This document shows positions 35,384-43,289 of a stretch of DNA of 64,000 nucleotides, in pieces; within the stretch, counting starts at the first letter, position 1, and the number at the start of each line of letters is the position of its first letter. The stretch lies in the NCBI RefSeq assembly GCF_004366355.1, contig NZ_SODV01000001.1, positions 3,782,001 through 3,846,000 on the forward strand, given 5' to 3'. The position numbers and the translations under genes are program-made. The DNA comes from Dinghuibacter silviterrae (lineage in GTDB: Bacteria > Bacteroidota > Bacteroidia > Chitinophagales > Chitinophagaceae). Under the pieces are notes generated by a model. That model saw nothing but the letters and a program-made list of their open reading frames with translations. It searched no databases and was not told where the DNA came from.

Positions 35384-36543
35384 GTGAGATTGTTATCACC
35401 GGGATGGGCATCACGACGGCCCTCGGCCGCGGTGTCGCCGCGAACCGCGCGGCGCTGCTGGAGGAGCGATCGGGGATCGGTCAACTGGAGCTTTTTCCTA
35501 CCAAATACGCCGGTGTGTTGCCCTGCGCCGAAATAAAAGAACCCACCGCCGCGCTGGCGGAGCGCCTGAACGCCCGCGAACGCGGCGTCACCCGGACCTC
35601 GCTGCTGGCGCTGGATGCGTTCGAGGAAGCGTGCGCGGACGCGGGTATCGATCGTTTTAAAAACGTGTCCCTGGTGTGCGGCACGACCGTAGGCGGTATG
35701 TGTCTGACCGACGAGCTCTACGAGGACGCCAATATGCGGACAAAGGATTCCGCGTACCTGACCAGCTATGACTGCGGCTCCGTCGCCCTGTACCTCCAGG
35801 AACGGTTTGGGTTGGGCGGGGTGATCAATTCCCTGAACACCGCCTGCTCCTCCTCCGCGAATGCCTTGGCCTTCGGGGCACGGCTGCTCCGGCAGGGACG
35901 CGCCAAAAAGGTCATCGCCGGCGGTACGGACGCCCTTGCCAAGTTTACCATCAACGGGTTTAACGCCCTCCACATCCTCTCCCCCGAACCCTGTACGCCC
36001 TTCGACGGCGACCGCAAAGGGCTCAACCTCGGCGAAGGCGCGGCCTTTCTCGTCCTGGAAAGGGCGGAAGACGCCGGGGACAAAAAGGTATACGCCCGGC
36101 TGACGGGGTGGGGGAACAGCAACGACGCCTTTCACCCGTCGTCGCTGTCCGAAGAGGGAGACGGCCCCTTCCTCGCCATGGAAGCCGCGTTGCAAAAGGC
36201 GGGGCTCCAGCCCGCGGACATCAGTTATATCAACGCCCATGGGACCGCTACCGAAAACAATGATGAAGTGGAAAGCCGTGCGATGATAAGGCTCTTCGGA
36301 CAGGTTCCGGCTTTTGCGTCCACCAAGGCCTATACCGGGCATACGCTGGGTGCCGCGGGTGCCGTCGAAGCAATCTATAGCGTGTTAAGCCTGCTCCACG
36401 GGGAAGCGTATCCCAACCTCCGGTTCGCCAACGGTTCCCTGGAACCCTTGACAACCCTGCGCACCGCCCCCCTGGAACACGTCATGTCCAACTCCTTTGG
36501 CTTTGGCGGTAATTGCTCGTCCCTCATCTTTTCAAAAGCCTGA
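35368..36543 (+). CDS. Beta-ketoacyl-ACP synthase (KS partner of pair 1)
   Basis: A 391-residue FabF-like ketosynthase for decarboxylative chain elongation. Catalytic residues are all present: Cys 160 in LNTACSSSANAL, His in INAHGTATENND and His in KAYTGHTLGAAG, with the GGNCSSLIF C-terminus. It has no insertion before the VSLVCGTTVGG strand, unlike the minus-strand paralogue at 41683. The chain-length factor begins 1 nt after its stop, so they probably form a heterodimer. First ketosynthase of the plus-strand arm of the polyene locus. Confidence 0.93.
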   Translation: MGTILSEIVITGMGITTALGRGVAANRAALLEERSGIGQLELFPTKYAGVLPCAEIKEPTAALAERLNARERGVTRTSLLALDAFEEACADAGIDRFKNVSLVCGTTVGGMCLTDELYEDANMRTKDSAYLTSYDCGSVALYLQERFGLGGVINSLNTACSSSANALAFGARLLRQGRAKKVIAGGTDALAKFTINGFNALHILSPEPCTPFDGDRKGLNLGEGAAFLVLERAEDAGDKKVYARLTGWGNSNDAFHPSSLSEEGDGPFLAMEAALQKAGLQPADISYINAHGTATENNDEVESRAMIRLFGQVPAFASTKAYTGHTLGAAGAVEAIYSVLSLLHGEAYPNLRFANGSLEPLTTLRTAPLEHVMSNSFGFGGNCSSLIFSKA

Positions 36544-36544
36544 C

Positions 36545-37537
36545 ATGCTGTATCTCCATCAATCTTGTTGCATATCCCCCCAACGGGCTGACGACCTGGA
36601 CACCCTGCAGCCCTCCAGGGACAACCAGCTCTTTGTGATCGAACCCCCGTACCCCGGTATTCCCCCCGGCCTGCTGAGGCGGATGGGCAAGGCCGTAAAA
36701 ATCAGCGTGGGCGCCGCGCTCCCTTTGTTGCAAGACCCCGTGGACGGCATCATCATCGGCACCGGGAACGGGGGACTGGAAGATTGCGTCAAGTTTCTCG
36801 ACCAGATCGTCCAATACGAGGAAGGCATGCTGACCCCCGCCAATTTCGTGCAAAGCACCGCCAACGCCATGGCCTCCCAGATCAGCCTCCTCAGCCGGAA
36901 CAAAGGGTACAACATCACCCACGTCCACCGCGGCCTGGCCTTTGAGCAGGCCCTGCTGGACGCCATGCTTTTTGCGGAAGAAGTGCCGGACAAATATTTT
37001 TTACTGGGCGGCGCCGACGAGATTTCCAGCTACAACAACAATATCGAGATGCTGTCCGGTGCTTTCAAACAGGAACCCGTTTCCAACACGGCGTTGTACG
37101 ACAGCACGACACCCGGCTCCCTCGCCGGGGAAAGCGCCGCGCTTTTCCGCGTCAGCGGCGTCCCTTCGCGCATCGCTATCCGGGAGCTCGTGACCTTCCA
37201 TACGCGGGATACCGGCATGGTGCTCAACCGTCTTTTGTCCTTCGACCCCCCGGATCTTTTGCTCACCGGCGAAAACGGCGACGCCCGCCTGAAACCCCTC
37301 TACGAAACCGTTGAATCGGCCCTGGGCGCCCCCGTTGCCCGTTTCAAACATCAGACCGGCGAACACCCCACCGCTGTCGCCGCCGGGTTGTGGCTCGCGC
37401 AACAAATTATTGAAAAACAACACGTTCCGTCGCACATGGTGAAAAGCCCCGGGACCGCGCCGGCCAGCATCCTCCTCTACAACACCTATAAAGGAGTTCA
37501 ACATTCCTTCATTTTGATTTCTACAGTGAATGATTAA
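36545..37537 (+). CDS. Ketosynthase-like chain-length factor (pair 1)
   Basis: A 330-residue thiolase-fold protein of the Ketoacyl-synt_2 type. The site that holds the nucleophile in ketosynthases reads FVQSTANAMASQ with no cysteine, so it should be the non-catalytic partner that sets chain length, as in type II polyketide systems. Other segments: GIIIGTGNGGLEDCVKFL, THVHRGLAFEQALLDAML, HQTGEHPTAVAAGLWLA. ATG 36545 is chosen since the longer frame overlaps the ketosynthase. Pairs with the ketosynthase just upstream. Confidence 0.85.
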   Translation: MLYLHQSCCISPQRADDLDTLQPSRDNQLFVIEPPYPGIPPGLLRRMGKAVKISVGAALPLLQDPVDGIIIGTGNGGLEDCVKFLDQIVQYEEGMLTPANFVQSTANAMASQISLLSRNKGYNITHVHRGLAFEQALLDAMLFAEEVPDKYFLLGGADEISSYNNNIEMLSGAFKQEPVSNTALYDSTTPGSLAGESAALFRVSGVPSRIAIRELVTFHTRDTGMVLNRLLSFDPPDLLLTGENGDARLKPLYETVESALGAPVARFKHQTGEHPTAVAAGLWLAQQIIEKQHVPSHMVKSPGTAPASILLYNTYKGVQHSFILISTVND

Positions 37538-37561
37538 TTTTGTGAGCAATTAATTGCTTCC

Positions 37562-38149
37562 ATGATGAAATCACTCTTATTCCTGGTGTGCACGCTGGCC
37601 TTTGTCGCCGTGTCCGCCCAAAAGGTTAAGCTCATCGAAGGAGACCTTTCCGCGCTCAAAGGCGCCACCTCCATCAACACCCGGTTTGTCTACGAAAACA
37701 TCACCATCGGCAAAAACGAGGAGAAAGAATCCGACTACATCACCCGCCGCCGTTCGGAAATCAACGCCAAAACCCCCGGCAAGGGCGACAGCTGGGCCGA
37801 GGACTGGGTCAACGACCGCAAAAACCGCTACGAACCCCGGTTCAACGACGTCTTTAATAAGGAATCCGGGATGACCGTCGACCCGAACGCGAAATATACC
37901 ATCCTATTTAAGACCATGAACGTCGAACCCGGTTTCAAATCCCCCATGGGTTTTGGGAACAAGGACGCCGAGGTGTCCGGCGAAGCCTGGATCGTGGAAA
38001 CCGCCGATCCAAGCCACGTCGTGGCCAGGTTGTCCGTGATGAATGCCCCCGGTCGCATGATGATGGCGGATTTCAACGAAAGTATCCGGATAGGGGAGTC
38101 ATACGCCATGGCGGCCAGGGGGGTGGCCAGATTTATCAAAAAAGCCTGA
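37562..38149 (+). CDS. Secreted protein of unknown function at end of plus-strand arm
   Basis: A 195-residue protein with signal peptide MMKSLLFLVCTLAFVAVSAQ and a mixed, Lys/Glu-rich mature part (ITIGKNEEKESDYITRRRSE) with a C-terminal beta region. It lies 24 nt behind the chain-length factor and ends 3 nt before the convergent dehydratase gene, so it probably belongs to the plus-strand operon. I do not recognise the family; periplasmic or outer-membrane handling of the polyene product is only a guess from position. Confidence 0.72.
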   Translation: MMKSLLFLVCTLAFVAVSAQKVKLIEGDLSALKGATSINTRFVYENITIGKNEEKESDYITRRRSEINAKTPGKGDSWAEDWVNDRKNRYEPRFNDVFNKESGMTVDPNAKYTILFKTMNVEPGFKSPMGFGNKDAEVSGEAWIVETADPSHVVARLSVMNAPGRMMMADFNESIRIGESYAMAARGVARFIKKA

Positions 38150-38152
38150 CGT

Positions 38153-38512
38153 TTACCGGGTTTTGAACGTGGCGGTGTATTTGAAGTACACCGTGTCCCC
38201 GCTATACAGCCTCGCGACGACCTTCCCGTTTTCGTGACGGACTTCCGCTTCGACGCTCGCGGTCTCCCGCGGATCGATCATCCTCAGGAACTTCGCCGCG
38301 TCCGCGTGCGTTAAGCGCGTGGGCGTCCCCAACACATATTTTTCCACCAATTCCTTTACGATCTGCATCATACACACCCCCGGGACCACGGGCTGCCCCG
38401 GGAAATGCCCTTCGAAAATCCGGTGGGCCGGGTCAAAGACCAGGGTGGCCTGGAGCAAACCGTCCGTTAATTGATGGGCCGATACCCGGTAAAAATCGTC
38501 CATAAGGGTCAT
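38153..38512 (-). CDS. 3-hydroxyacyl-ACP dehydratase-like hotdog protein (FabZ/FabA type)
   Basis: A 119-residue single hotdog domain. The central helix region IFEGHFPGQPVVPGVCMMQIVKE is the FabZ/FabA signature, with the catalytic His in GHFPG; the acidic partner expected on the helix is replaced by a Met/Gln context, so dimer-partner chemistry should be checked. It would remove water from 3-hydroxyacyl-ACP to form the conjugated double bonds. ATG 38512 overlaps the upstream stop (ATGA). Last gene of the minus-strand polyene arm. Confidence 0.85.
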   Translation of the reverse strand: MTLMDDFYRVSAHQLTDGLLQATLVFDPAHRIFEGHFPGQPVVPGVCMMQIVKELVEKYVLGTPTRLTHADAAKFLRMIDPRETASVEAEVRHENGKVVARLYSGDTVYFKYTATFKTR

Positions 38513-39171
38513 GAGGGAATGCGTTTTAAGGCTATCGTAAAGGGTATCTTTTTGACCAGGAGCTTTATGTGGTGGACGATGCTGACGCTGTCCGGTACCC
38601 CTTCCCGGTAGTCCATCATCCAGGCGGTGACGACCGCCCGCCTTTTGGAGGCCTTTTCTATCCGGTCCAGCCGTGTACACGCGCTGTCGGTGATGTAATA
38701 ATTGGTTCCTTTTTCCTGGGGAAAAGCATAAAACAGTTCGTGGCCTTTGGTTAGGACCCGTCCTTGTGTTGTATGTTTTAAAAGCACCAGCTCAAAATCC
38801 TTCCGGAGCGTCTTGATCAGCGCCTTTTTATTCATTTGGTCGATGATGTGATGGACCGTAAACGTCCCGTCCGCCGCAAACGCAAAATCGAAAAAAGTCA
38901 ACCCCGTTTCGCTCGTAAAGACCACCCGGGTGCTGCTGTCCGGCATGGCCTTCAGGACCAGCAGCCCGCTCAGCGGATGGTTGTCCGCGTCCACTTCCGT
39001 TTTATAGAGGGCTGTGCCCAGGGCGGGTTTGAACCGCTGGATACAGGCGGGGTCGCCTGACGCGGGTTTCAGGCCGCGGTAGGCGGAGGTGCAGGAGGCG
39101 GCCACGGTCCACAGGGCGGCCGCGCCCCAAACCGCGCTCTTCGCGCGCCTAATGAAGACTGAACTGCGCAT
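38509..39171 (-). CDS. Lipoprotein of the polyene locus
   Basis: A 220-residue protein with a twin-Arg-like charged N-terminus (FIRRAKS) and lipobox VAASC giving lipidated Cys 27. The mature part is beta-rich (KTEVDADNHPLSGLLVLKAM, VVFTSETGLTFFDFAFA, HHIKLLVKKIPFTIALKRI). Small lipoproteins of this kind follow LolA in aryl-polyene loci and are thought to act at the outer membrane in placing the pigment. ATG 39171 overlaps the lolA stop by 23 nt. The DUF3261 family is a possible assignment that I could not verify. Confidence 0.75.
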   Translation of the reverse strand: MRSSVFIRRAKSAVWGAAALWTVAASCTSAYRGLKPASGDPACIQRFKPALGTALYKTEVDADNHPLSGLLVLKAMPDSSTRVVFTSETGLTFFDFAFAADGTFTVHHIIDQMNKKALIKTLRKDFELVLLKHTTQGRVLTKGHELFYAFPQEKGTNYYITDSACTRLDRIEKASKRRAVVTAWMMDYREGVPDSVSIVHHIKLLVKKIPFTIALKRIPS

Positions 39172-39781
39172 CGGAAATTGGCACATTCAATTCTTTATTC
39201 GAAAACGTGATCACCGTATTATCCCCCGACGGCTCCAACATCCGGATCCGGTTCGCCGTAAAGTCCTTTTTATCCAGTACCACGCTCACAGTCTGAAAAA
39301 GGTCCTTCAGGTTTTTGGACACCGGTGTCAGCTCGACCAGGTAGGTCTGCTCCCCCTCAAACACCCGGACCTTGAAATCCGGGTTGCTCAATTCCGTCCC
39401 CCGGACGCAATCGACCACAAGCTGGTTGATCTGCCCAAACAGCTTATTCGACTTCGCCGACACCGAATTCTCCTTTTGCCCGTCCCGGATATACACATGG
39501 CTGTTCGCCAGGATCATCAGGTATTGAAACGGCTGGGTATATTCCATCCGCACATTGTCCGGCCGCCGGAAGCAAAACTTCCCTTTCGAAACGATCTTTT
39601 CGCTCAAGACACTCAGGTTCTTTTCCTGGACAAAATCCGCCTTCAAACTCGTGTTCTTTTGAGACGCCTCCGCAAACCGGGTTTTAAAAGGACCGTTGTC
39701 CGCCACCAGGGAATAGCCCGGGTACTGGGCGCGTACGCTTTGGGTTGCTGTGATGCATAAAAGCATGATCATCTTACGCAT
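39149..39781 (-). CDS. LolA-like periplasmic carrier of the polyene locus
   Basis: A 210-residue exported protein (signal peptide MIMLLCITATQSVRAQ) of the LolA/LolB fold: SLKADFVQEKNLSVLSEKIVSKG is the typical first strands, followed by GKFCFRRPDNVRMEYTQP and KLFGQINQLVVDC. LolA carries lipoproteins across the periplasm; homologues in aryl-polyene clusters are believed to carry the lipid-linked pigment or its lipoprotein. It is coupled on both sides (8-nt overlap with the deacetylase gene, 23 nt with the lipoprotein gene). Confidence 0.86.
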   Translation of the reverse strand: MRKMIMLLCITATQSVRAQYPGYSLVADNGPFKTRFAEASQKNTSLKADFVQEKNLSVLSEKIVSKGKFCFRRPDNVRMEYTQPFQYLMILANSHVYIRDGQKENSVSAKSNKLFGQINQLVVDCVRGTELSNPDFKVRVFEGEQTYLVELTPVSKNLKDLFQTVSVVLDKKDFTANRIRMLEPSGDNTVITFSNKELNVPISDAQFSLH

Positions 39782-40535
39782 AGGGAGTCAAATTGCACAT
39801 TTTATCCAAGCTCGTGAAGGTATAACCTTTCGATTTTATCTGGTCGATCAGACCCGGTAGCATCGTCAGGGTCGACCGGCTTGTATCATGGAAAAGAAGG
39901 ATCGAACCCGGTTTGAGTTTTTTGGACACCCTTTGGTCCAGGGCTTTGGGGTCGTTAATCACCGTATCCAGCGACCGCACATTCCAGCCGATGGGCGTAA
40001 CCCCCTCTTTTCTGATCGCCCGGGCCAGGTTGGGGTTGGTCACCCCGTAAGGCGGGCGAAACAACCGGGGTGTCACCCCCAGGATTTCCCGGACTTTTGC
40101 GTTCATTGCCCTCAGATCCGCGCGCATCTTCCTCGTACTAAACAGGTCGAACAGCACATGGTGGCTGTCGGAATGGTTCCCAATAAGGTGCCCCCCGTCG
40201 TATATTTTCCGCACCAGGTCCTCGCGGCCGGGTATGTTTTTGCCAATGAGGAAAAAGGTGGCTGTCACTCCTTTTTCCGCCAATACCTCCAGGATTTCCG
40301 GGGTATACTGCTCCATCGGCCCGTCATCAAAGGTCAGGACGACCTCCTTTTTCTCTTTCGGACCCCGGCAGATCACCTTGATGTAAAAATTGGACCCGAT
40401 ATGATAGCTCCCCCAAAACAGCGGCAGCGTAAACAGCACCCCCCACACCACATAGCCATACCATGGGGCTCGTTCGTAGATCAGCGCCGCCAGCACCGCC
40501 AAAAAAACGATTCGTGTGGTTTTTAGGGTCAACAT
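39774..40535 (-). CDS. Polysaccharide deacetylase-like (NodB-domain) membrane protein
   Basis: A 253-residue protein with two N-terminal hydrophobic helices (IVFLAVLAALIYERAP, YVVWGVLFTLPLFWG) and a CE4/NodB domain: VVLTFDDGP (metal Asp), GNHSDSHHVLFDL (metal His pair), RPPYGVTNP and LLFHDTSRST. All metal ligands are visible, so it is likely active on an N- or O-acyl group. NodB proteins recur in flexirubin/aryl-polyene loci with unknown substrate. ATG 40535 overlaps the upstream chain-length factor stop by 7 nt. Confidence 0.88.
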   Translation of the reverse strand: MLTLKTTRIVFLAVLAALIYERAPWYGYVVWGVLFTLPLFWGSYHIGSNFYIKVICRGPKEKKEVVLTFDDGPMEQYTPEILEVLAEKGVTATFFLIGKNIPGREDLVRKIYDGGHLIGNHSDSHHVLFDLFSTRKMRADLRAMNAKVREILGVTPRLFRPPYGVTNPNLARAIRKEGVTPIGWNVRSLDTVINDPKALDQRVSKKLKPGSILLFHDTSRSTLTMLPGLIDQIKSKGYTFTSLDKMCNLTPYA

Positions 40536-41686
40536 TTTTTTACAAGGAAAAGAGAGTGGTGGATATCCAGGTAATTGTTGTAAACGAGGACACTGTGGGC
40601 CCCCGCTTTGACTTTTTCTGTAGCTAACCAAAGGCCAAATGCGGAGGCCGTGGGGTAGTCGCCGCAGCGGTGGCGGAACGGCTCCGCCGCCGGGAGCTGT
40701 TGGGTGGTGCTACCGGCGCGGCCCGTCCCGGCGCTCAGCCCTTCGCCCGGCACTTGGTCGCCCAAGACCATATCAATGTCACCCGGGTGCCGCTTCAAAA
40801 ATGCGTTTATATGCTCTGCCGGGTCCTCCGGCCGGTAAAACGTATCCATCCCCTCCAGGCAAATCCCGCTCCCCGGCTCCCGATCCAGCAAAAAGAATAC
40901 TGCCCCTTCTCCATTGATCCTCCCGCTCCTATAAAGGCCAAATCGACTTAAAATCGAATGCGACGTATCGGTGATTTCGTCCACACCCCCCACCAGGACC
41001 GTCTTTGCCGCGCCCTCCTGTAACAACATCATCCCATCCAACAATGCGTGCTCAAAAGAAAACCCCCGATGGACAAACGTATTGTTGTACGCGTGACACT
41101 GAAGCATCAGGGCGATCTGCGCCCCCACCGTATTATGGGTAGACTGTATAAAGGCAGTAGGTGTCAGCATTTCCTCCCGGTTTTCCACCATCCGCCTTAG
41201 AAAGACGGTGGTGTCTTCGAGACAGCCGTAGGCGGTGCCGGTGAGGATGGCGTCGGGGCCGCCCCCTGGGCTTGCCGTCGTGCTGCCCGTTGCCGGGCTC
41301 GCCGTCGCGCCACCCGCTGCCGGGCTCGCCGTCGCGCCGCCCGTTGCCGGGCTCGCCGTCGCGCCGCCCGCTGCTGGGCTTGCCGTCGTGCTGCCCGTTG
41401 CCGGGCTCGCCGTCGCGCCGCCCGCTGCCGGGCTCGCCGGTGGGGCGCCCCCCGGGCTCCAAAGCCCCGCGCCTTCCAGGCATTCCAGGGCCGCCGCCAC
41501 CCCCATCCGGATGACCCGGCTCATCCGCCGGATCGCTTTGGGGTCGATCAGGCGGGCATAGTCGGGCTCGACGGCGCGGAGGCGCTGATCCGCAGGCGCC
41601 GGCGCGCCCTGCCGCAGCCGCCCGCCGGCCGCCCCACCCAGGGGCGAAACAATCCCCGCAGACCGGATATAAACCTTTTCATTCAT
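40529..41686 (-). CDS. Ketosynthase-like chain-length factor (pair 2), with repeat insertion
   Basis: A 385-residue thiolase-fold protein without an active-site cysteine (FIQSTHNTVGAQ). Conserved stretches are ILTGTAYGCLEDTTVFL, NTFVHRGFSFEHALLDGMML and GDYPTASAFGLWLATE, closely matching the plus-strand factor at 36545. Residues about 77-143 are an Ala/Ser/Pro/Thr/Gly insertion made of 9-residue repeats (ASPAAGGAT and ASPATGSTT types) encoded by a 27-bp minisatellite. The paralogue at 36545 lacks it. ATG 41686 overlaps the upstream ketosynthase by 4 nt (ATGA), so the two should form a heterodimer. Confidence 0.84.
   Translation of the reverse strand: MNEKVYIRSAGIVSPLGGAAGGRLRQGAPAPADQRLRAVEPDYARLIDPKAIRRMSRVIRMGVAAALECLEGAGLWSPGGAPPASPAAGGATASPATGSTTASPAAGGATASPATGGATASPAAGGATASPATGSTTASPGGGPDAILTGTAYGCLEDTTVFLRRMVENREEMLTPTAFIQSTHNTVGAQIALMLQCHAYNNTFVHRGFSFEHALLDGMMLLQEGAAKTVLVGGVDEITDTSHSILSRFGLYRSGRINGEGAVFFLLDREPGSGICLEGMDTFYRPEDPAEHINAFLKRHPGDIDMVLGDQVPGEGLSAGTGRAGSTTQQLPAAEPFRHRCGDYPTASAFGLWLATEKVKAGAHSVLVYNNYLDIHHSLFLVKKC
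41268..41440. repeat. 27-bp minisatellite, six copies plus a partial, inside chain-length factor gene
   Basis: Units start at 41268, 41295, 41322, 41349, 41376 and 41403, with 11 bases of a seventh at 41430. Each begins GGGCTYGCCGTCG. Units 1 and 5 are identical and units 2 and 6 differ by one base, showing a two-unit higher-order duplication. Length is a multiple of three and keeps the frame. Confidence 0.93.
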
Positions 41687-43032
41687 GTGTGCGAAAAGAT
41701 AAGGGAGGTACAATTCCCCCCAAAACCAAACGAATTGGACAATACGTGCCGGATGTGGGCTCCCTTGCTAAACTGCGTCGCCGGAACAAAGGGCAACTCC
41801 TTCATGGGTGTTTGCAACCGGAGGTTGGGGTAGACATATCCCCCCTGGAGCGACAACACCGAAAAGACGGCTTCGATCCCACCGCTGCCCCCCAAAGTAT
41901 GCCCCGTAAACGACTTTGTCGAGCTCAGGGGCGGATAATGGGGGTCAAAAAGGGTTTTGACCGCGGTCCCTTCTGCAATGTCGTTGTTTTGCGTACCGGT
42001 GCCGTGGAGGTTGATGTACCCAATGTCGCTGGGTGAGAGGCCCGCCTTTTCCAGGGCACCCTTCATCGCCAGGTAAGAACCCGTTCCCCCCGGGGAGGAT
42101 GCGGTTTGGTGATAGGCGTCGTTGGCGTTGGCATAACCGCTCAGGGTCGCCAGGGGGCGTGTATGCGCCGCCGCTTTTTCGGAGACAAGGACCACGTATC
42201 CCGCGCCCTCGCCGAGGTTCAACCCCTTCCGGTTTTCGTCCATCGGATGACAGGGCTCCTTGTCAAGGATCATCAGCGTATTAAAGCCGTTCAGCGTAAA
42301 CCGGGACAGCGCATCCGCCCCCCCGGCCACCACGACATCCAGAAATCCGTGCCGGATCAACCGGGCCCCCATAAAAATGGCGTTCGCCGAAGATGAACAG
42401 GCCGTGCTGACCGTGCTCACATAATGGCGTATGCCCAACAGGTCAGCCACCATTTCTGTAACGGCCCCACATTCGTGGTGGACGACGTCCCGGAGGCGGC
42501 CGCTCCGCGGGTCCTTTAAAAAGCGGGGGTAGAAATCCTCCGTGAGGTCCATGCCGCCGACGGTATTGGCGGAGACGAGGCCGATGCGGAGGCCGCCCCA
42601 GTCGGGCGAGCCGCTCTTGGCCGCGCCGCGCGAAGCGCCCGCCCCACGGCCAGTCGCGCCGCGCGAGGCGGCCGCGGTGCGCGAAGCACCGGTGCCCGCA
42701 GCGGGCGCGCCACCCGGGGCTACGCCGCGCGAAGCGCCACCAGCCCCCGCACCGCCCGGCGCGAACCCCGCCTGCGCCAGCGCCTCTCGCACCGCAATAG
42801 CGCTGAGCAACGCCGTACGCGGCGCCCGGGGCGACAAGCCCGACATCGCGGCCAGCGCCTCGTTGGTGTGCGGGATCTCGGCCACGGGCAACGTGTCCCG
42901 GTGGGCGGACACCAGCCGCCGCATGGGCCCGATGCCCGCCGCACCGGCTTCCAGTGCTCCGAGGCACTGGGAAAGGTCGTCGCCGATCGACGAAATGACC
43001 CCGAGGCCGGTAATAAAAACGGGCGCGTCCAT
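41683..43032 (-). CDS. Beta-ketoacyl-ACP synthase (KS partner of pair 2), with insertion
   Basis: A 449-residue FabF-like ketosynthase. Cys 212 in VSTACSSSANAIF, His in INLHGTGTQNND and His in KSFTGHTLGGSG complete the triad. Residues about 91-143 are a Gly/Ala/Ser/Arg-rich insertion (DNA 42604-42762) between helix EALAQAGF and strand GLRIGLVSANTVGG, which explains why it is about 55 residues longer than the plus-strand paralogue at 35368. It sits between an acyl carrier protein (overlap 1 nt, TAATG) and its chain-length factor. Confidence 0.92.
   Translation of the reverse strand: MDAPVFITGLGVISSIGDDLSQCLGALEAGAAGIGPMRRLVSAHRDTLPVAEIPHTNEALAAMSGLSPRAPRTALLSAIAVREALAQAGFAPGGAGAGGASRGVAPGGAPAAGTGASRTAAASRGATGRGAGASRGAAKSGSPDWGGLRIGLVSANTVGGMDLTEDFYPRFLKDPRSGRLRDVVHHECGAVTEMVADLLGIRHYVSTVSTACSSSANAIFMGARLIRHGFLDVVVAGGADALSRFTLNGFNTLMILDKEPCHPMDENRKGLNLGEGAGYVVLVSEKAAAHTRPLATLSGYANANDAYHQTASSPGGTGSYLAMKGALEKAGLSPSDIGYINLHGTGTQNNDIAEGTAVKTLFDPHYPPLSSTKSFTGHTLGGSGGIEAVFSVLSLQGGYVYPNLRLQTPMKELPFVPATQFSKGAHIRHVLSNSFGFGGNCTSLIFSHT
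42604..42762. repeat. GC-rich low-complexity insertion in ketosynthase gene
   Basis: About 160 bp of GCGCC/GCGCG-rich sequence encoding Gly, Ala, Ser and Arg only, with recurring ASRG/ASRT words. Not strictly periodic. Located at the position that corresponds to the minisatellite of the neighbouring chain-length factor. Confidence 0.75.
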
Positions 43033-43289
43033 TATGCTTTTTGATGATCCTTGATGTACTGGGCCATGGTCCGGACGGTCCGGAAAACATTCGGACCTTC
43101 TTCGGCACTGGCCAGGCGGATTTTGTATTCCTGCTGGAGCAGGACGATGAGTTCGAGGGCGTCTATGGAATCGAGCCCCAGGCCTTCTACGAACAACGGC
43201 TCGTCGTCTCCTATGTTCTCCGGTTGGAGGTCTTTCAAGTTCAACTGCGCAATGATCTGTCGCTTCAGATCGGCCATCAACTGGTCCAT
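43032..43289 (-). CDS. Acyl carrier protein (polyene locus, 1)
   Basis: An 85-residue ACP. The phosphopantetheine attachment Ser 41 is in VEGLGLDSIDALELIVLL, the canonical D-S-x-D/E motif at the start of helix 2. It carries the growing chain and would be activated by the AcpS encoded at 53879. Its start overlaps the thiolase-fold gene upstream by 13 nt and its stop overlaps the ketosynthase start (TAATG). Confidence 0.95.
   Translation of the reverse strand: MDQLMADLKRQIIAQLNLKDLQPENIGDDEPLFVEGLGLDSIDALELIVLLQQEYKIRLASAEEGPNVFRTVRTMAQYIKDHQKA

Noticed and set aside
41268-41440. CRISPR array
   Set aside because: The 27-bp units are adjacent without spacers and are translated in frame within a chain-length factor gene.
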